In this document: positions 60,713 to 64,000 of the stretch, piece after piece
Layout: every line of letters starts with the position of its first letter
Numbering within the stretch: position 1 is the first letter of the stretch
Source of the DNA: Clostridiales bacterium
GTDB taxonomy: Bacteria > Bacillota > Clostridia > Oscillospirales > Acutalibacteraceae
Direction: 5' to 3'
DNA length: 64,000 nt
NCBI GenBank assembly: GCA_019415925.1
Contig: DXYG01000001.1
Span: 1 to 64,000, forward strand
The notes under the pieces: model-generated
The model's database searches: none
The model's input: the letters and a program-made list of their open reading frames with translations, nothing else
What the model was told of the DNA's origin: nothing
Position numbers and translations under genes: made by a program

Positions 60713-61590
60713 AGCTGTTCCTCCTTTTTACCTGTCATTCTCATCTGAATAACAGAAATTGTTACAATAAGAATAAAGAATATTACCGCATTTGCACTTT
60801 GGAAGCCAAACTGACCGGCATCCATTCCGTTTCTGTAAATCAGGTAGGATATTGATTCGGTACTCTGTGCAGGTCCGCCCTTGGTCAAGGACATAATCTG
60901 GTCGAAAACCATAAGCATATTCTTTGTACTTAAAACAAGATTTATTGAGATAAACGGCATCAAAAGCGGTAGCGTTATCTTTCTGAATGTAAGAAATTTT
61001 CCTGCACCGTCAATCCTTGAAGCCTCATACACATCCTCGGGAATGGTCTGCAAGCCGGAAATATAAATAATCGTATTCATAGCAACCGCCTGCCATACAC
61101 CGACAATAAGAACACCTATCCAGGCAAATCGCTCATCTGCAAGAATACTGTTCTGAATCCACTCAATGTTGAAGGTTTCACCGACAGCAGGAATAATGTA
61201 TGTAAAAATGAAGCTGAAAATGTAACCTATAATCAATCCTCCGAGAATGTTCGGAACGAAGTAGATACCTCTTAATGTGCTTTTAAATCGAATCTTGCTG
61301 TTTAATGCAAGTCCCATAAGAAGGCTGATAACATTTACAAGTATTGTTCCTACAATCGCATATTTAAATGTAAATAAATAAGAATTCCATACCCTTGAAT
61401 CTGTAAACAAATCAAAGTAATTTCTTAAACCTACAAAATCCCAGCTGCCGTAGCCTCTGTAGTTTGTGAAACTGTAGAAAGCACCGATTATAAGCGGCAA
61501 AGTATTAAACGCAAAGAACAGAATTACTACCGGGATAAGCATACCAAGATATGTTTTGCTCTTGCTTGACAATCGTCTTCCGGATTTCAT
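60709..61590 (-). CDS. Sugar ABC permease, MsmF-like
   Basis: 293 residues, six membrane helices, EAA loop (YEASRIDGAGKFLTFRKITLPLLMP). CUT1-family partner of the permease at 59864, with four-base overlaps at both ends. It forms the heterodimeric channel that receives sugar from the binding lipoprotein. Confidence 0.9.
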   Translation of the reverse strand: MKSGRRLSSKSKTYLGMLIPVVILFFAFNTLPLIIGAFYSFTNYRGYGSWDFVGLRNYFDLFTDSRVWNSYLFTFKYAIVGTILVNVISLLMGLALNSKIRFKSTLRGIYFVPNILGGLIIGYIFSFIFTYIIPAVGETFNIEWIQNSILADERFAWIGVLIVGVWQAVAMNTIIYISGLQTIPEDVYEASRIDGAGKFLTFRKITLPLLMPFISINLVLSTKNMLMVFDQIMSLTKGGPAQSTESISYLIYRNGMDAGQFGFQSANAVIFFILIVTISVIQMRMTGKKEEQL

Positions 61591-62873
61591 TTTTTAGCCT
61601 CCTTTTCATAGTCCTGAACCTTTTGAATCAAGTCACGGTTATAGCGTACCCATTCATCATCAAATCGTTTTAGGAATTTATCGGTTGCGTCACTGCTGTT
61701 GTCCATAAGATAGGTCTGAATCATAGCGTCAACGCTCATCTCACTGGGATAATGGTGATCCTGATAGTCAGCCATTCTGCCTTCCTCAATATAACTGCTC
61801 ATTCCGTCAAGCATTGAGGGCAGCTTAAAATCTCCGTTTTTACAGGGGATTGAATTCTGGTCGTCAAGATAAATCTGTATTGTTTCATCCTCATACAGAT
61901 AACGAAGCACCTCATACACAGCCTCTTTATTCTTGCTGTTCTTCATAACACAGAATTGAAGGTCAACACCCGAATTAAGCACATTGTCTTTCTCGTCGTC
62001 ATTTGCAGGAAATACAAATGAATCGATGTTCATATCGGGATTAACCGATTTAATCTGAGGAACGGCATAGCTGCCTATTGGATACATTGCTGACTGTCCT
62101 CTTGCAAAAGCTGTACAAGCGTCGTTGTAGCCGTAAGCGTACGGATTCGGTTCACAGTAGTCAAGCAGAGTTTTTATCTTTTCGGCTGTTTCTCTGTACT
62201 CCTTGCTGAAGGTGGTTTTGCCTGCATTCACCTGTGCGCAGGTATCAGATGGTGAAAGACCGACAGCAAGAGCGTTCCAAGGTGCAAGACAAGTCCAAGT
62301 ATCTTTATATCCAAAATATAGCGGTTGAACTCCCGAAGCCTTGATTGTTTCGCAAAGCTCTGTGAACTCCGTCCATGTCTGCGGTATTTTCCAACCGTTC
62401 TCCTCAAACATATCCTTATTGTAAAGGATACCTGCCGCATTTGCTACATAGGGCAATGCGTACACACCGTCTGTAGGAATAAACTCAAGCTCGTCCTCAA
62501 TATCCATATAAGCCTGCTTAATATCAGATACACCCTCAAAATCTGATATATCCATAAACATATCGGCGTCAAGGAAATTTGAGTAGTTAATATCTCCGCC
62601 TATTCCGACAATGTCAGGATAATCCTCACGAATAAAGCGTGTCTTTAATATAGTCATTGCTTCATTCGGAGATTGAATTGTGAGGTGGATATTGTCGTGA
62701 GTTTCATTGAAGCCTTCCTCAATTTTCTCAAACGCAGCAACCGCCTCCGGCTTATACTGTACAAGCTCAACTTCGATTTTATCTGTACCCTCTGAATTAC
62801 AACCGCTCAACATCAACGAGGACAGCATAGCAACTATCAAAAATGAACTCAACAGTTTTTTTGTCTTTCTCAT
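61587..62873 (-). CDS. Sugar-binding lipoprotein, MsmE-like
   Basis: 428 residues from ATG 62873 (AAAGGAGG upstream). Signal peptide with lipobox LMLSGC; family 1 extracellular solute-binding protein with the usual front (EKIEEGFNETHDNIHLTIQS). Binds raffinose-type oligosaccharides outside the cell, judged from the downstream alpha-galactosidase. The frame upstream of this Met has no support. First gene of the operon. Confidence 0.9.
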   Translation of the reverse strand: MRKTKKLLSSFLIVAMLSSLMLSGCNSEGTDKIEVELVQYKPEAVAAFEKIEEGFNETHDNIHLTIQSPNEAMTILKTRFIREDYPDIVGIGGDINYSNFLDADMFMDISDFEGVSDIKQAYMDIEDELEFIPTDGVYALPYVANAAGILYNKDMFEENGWKIPQTWTEFTELCETIKASGVQPLYFGYKDTWTCLAPWNALAVGLSPSDTCAQVNAGKTTFSKEYRETAEKIKTLLDYCEPNPYAYGYNDACTAFARGQSAMYPIGSYAVPQIKSVNPDMNIDSFVFPANDDEKDNVLNSGVDLQFCVMKNSKNKEAVYEVLRYLYEDETIQIYLDDQNSIPCKNGDFKLPSMLDGMSSYIEEGRMADYQDHHYPSEMSVDAMIQTYLMDNSSDATDKFLKRFDDEWVRYNRDLIQKVQDYEKEAKK

Positions 62874-62920
62874 AGCATTTCCTCCTTTAATTTTCATATT
62901 ATCCTGTATCTTTTGTATAA

Positions 62921-62949
62921 ATTGTACCAATTTTTTCGCATATGGTAAA
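62921..62949 (-). promoter_or_regulatory. Promoter of the raffinose-family operon
   Basis: TTTACC, 17 bases and TACAAT on the minus strand, 48 bases ahead of ATG 62873. The weak -35 box fits a promoter that needs an activator. Inverted TGCAAC/GTTGCA half-sites at 62958 and 63012 lie behind it and may bind the AraC protein. Confidence 0.6.
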
Positions 62950-63012
62950 TATCAAATTGCAACATAATTATGTAAAAAATCTGCAAATATGTCCGTTTCT
63001 ATAATTTATAAG

Positions 63013-63041
63013 TTGCATTTCGGCATATTTTATGGTATATT
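63013..63041 (+). promoter_or_regulatory. Promoter of the AraC regulator gene
   Basis: TTGCAT, 17 bases and TATATT, 37 bases ahead of ATG 63078. A GTTGCA half-site overlaps the -35 box, so the regulator may repress its own gene. Confidence 0.65.
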
Positions 63042-63077
63042 TAGCATAAATAAAATATATCGAGGTTAATAAATCAT

Positions 63078-63935
63078 ATGCAACATTTTGAATTTAAAGT
63101 ATTCCCACAGAATAATTATATGGATCTTACCCTGATTCAGTTTGGCAGAGAGAGCTGCAAGGGCGGCTATTCCTTTGGTCCGGCTGCAAGAAACCACTAT
63201 CTTTTTCATTTCGTAATATCAGGCAAGGGCACGCTGTATGCCAATAATTCATCAGGCACAACCGACGTCTATAAAATAAATACCAACGAAGGCTTTATGC
63301 TTTTCCCCGGTCAGATATCTACATATATAGCCGATAACGACGAGCCTTGGGAATATATTTGGCTTGAATTCGATGGATTTCAGGCAAAAGCTGCTATCAA
63401 TGCAACCGGATTATCGCAAGACAAGCCTATATACCATCCGTTATCAATTGAGCTGCGTGAACACGCATTAGACGAAATGATTTACATTATCGCTCACAAG
63501 GAAGCTGCTCCACTGCATCTTATCGGGCATCTTTATTTATTTCTTGATTACTTTACTCGCTCCGTAGCTACAAGCAAATCGCAAAACAAAAGAAAGAATA
63601 ATTCGAGTCATTATTATATCAGTGAAGCAATCAAATTTATTGAGCTGAATTATCAAAAAGATATTTCTGTTGAAGACATTGCTGAAAACTGCGGACTTAA
63701 CAGAAACTATTTTGGAAAGAAGTTTAAAGAAGAATTCGGAAAAACACCGCAGGAATTTCTTATGCGTTTCCGAATGACTAAGGCAACCGAGCTTTTGGAA
63801 CACTCCCAACTCTCAATCAGAGAAATAAGCTGTGCTGTGGGATATAACGACCAGCTCCACTTCTCCAGAGCATTTAAAAACACATATGGCATTTCACCCC
63901 GTCAATGGCGTGATAAATGCAGATCTGATTATTGA
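63078..63935 (+). CDS. AraC-family regulator of the raffinose operon
   Basis: 285 residues: N-terminal AraC-type cupin (FHFVISGKGTLYAN...LFPGQISTYIADNDEPWEYIWLEF) that binds the inducer sugar, and C-terminal double HTH (SVEDIAENCGLNRNYFGKKFKEEFGKTPQEFLMRFR, then IREISCAVGYNDQLHFSRAFKNTYGISPRQWR). Divergent from the transporter operon, as MsmR/RafR-type activators are. GAGG precedes ATG 63078. The target is inferred from position. Confidence 0.9.
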   Translation: MQHFEFKVFPQNNYMDLTLIQFGRESCKGGYSFGPAARNHYLFHFVISGKGTLYANNSSGTTDVYKINTNEGFMLFPGQISTYIADNDEPWEYIWLEFDGFQAKAAINATGLSQDKPIYHPLSIELREHALDEMIYIIAHKEAAPLHLIGHLYLFLDYFTRSVATSKSQNKRKNNSSHYYISEAIKFIELNYQKDISVEDIAENCGLNRNYFGKKFKEEFGKTPQEFLMRFRMTKATELLEHSQLSIREISCAVGYNDQLHFSRAFKNTYGISPRQWRDKCRSDY

Positions 63936-64000
63936 AATAAGGCATAGTTTAGACACCGCTGAACAAAAATCTCGTCGGCAGTCTTTATATTATTTTCACC

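Overview
The window reads as chromosome of an anaerobic gut Firmicute, most likely an Oscillospiraceae/Ruminococcus-type Clostridium relative. The basis is low GC, strong AGGAGG ribosome binding sites, TTGACA/TATAAT-type promoters, a raffinose-family oligosaccharide locus with an amylosucrase, TnpV and Cys-rich-VLP mobile-element genes, and CoA-disulfide reductase/rhodanese/rubrerythrin oxygen defence. This placement is inferred from gene content, not from a marker gene. Much of the window is accessory DNA: islands, decayed mobile elements and defence-like genes.

Layout. 1-2.3 kb: 5' part of a Cap4-like (DUF4297) nuclease gene, then a truncated tyrosine integrase and a TnpV remnant. 2.4-7.6 kb: one minus-strand operon (DUF134-NifX regulator, Crp/Fnr regulator, thioredoxin, three rhodanese-bearing proteins, rubrerythrin) for oxidative and persulfide stress. 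7.7-9.5 kb: gene remnants (serine recombinase, LOG-family protein, sortase) and a small autoregulated XRE gene. 9.6-15.3 kb: cell-envelope cluster with zinc-ribbon membrane proteins, a divergent Lgt and two DUF3592-like proteins. 15.3-19.8 kb: repeats, a large XRE regulator, and the decayed right end of an island (parA/parB, 2H phosphoesterase and DUF1016 remnants).

19.6-36.9 kb is the most unusual part. It is a plus-strand cluster behind a single strong promoter and a leader terminator. It encodes an M48-like peptidase, a degenerate dynamin-like protein, a full-length dynamin-like GTPase, two paralogous small membrane proteins, a second GTPase without a stalk, a helical HTH-like protein, two membrane proteins (one with an Hsp70/actin-type ATPase), a beta-rich protein, a Ycf46-like AAA+ ATPase, a second zincin and several unknown small proteins. 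I know no described system with this composition. It is followed on the same strand (37.5-40.9 kb) by an RNA-repair cassette: SAM methyltransferase, Rnl2-like RNA ligase, HD-Pnk end-healing enzyme and 2H phosphoesterase.

Three 44-bp direct repeats at 1001, 18854 and 40937, each followed by a terminator and two of them by a tyrosine integrase, suggest that islands were stacked at one type of attachment site. From 41 to 44 kb lies an integrase/excisionase/MobC-like mobile backbone. From 44.5 to 49.4 kb are a PLD-helicase-DUF3427 protein and a fused XRE-HipA kinase with a palindromic operator. From 49.5 to 50.8 kb are IS3, VirB4 and group II intron remnants. From 50.9 to 63.9 kb is an intact minus-strand operon (MsmEFG-type transporter, GH36 alpha-galactosidase, galK, galT, fructokinase, amylosucrase, galE) with a divergent AraC regulator. 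Together these import raffinose-type sugars, split off galactose for the Leloir pathway and process the remaining sucrose.
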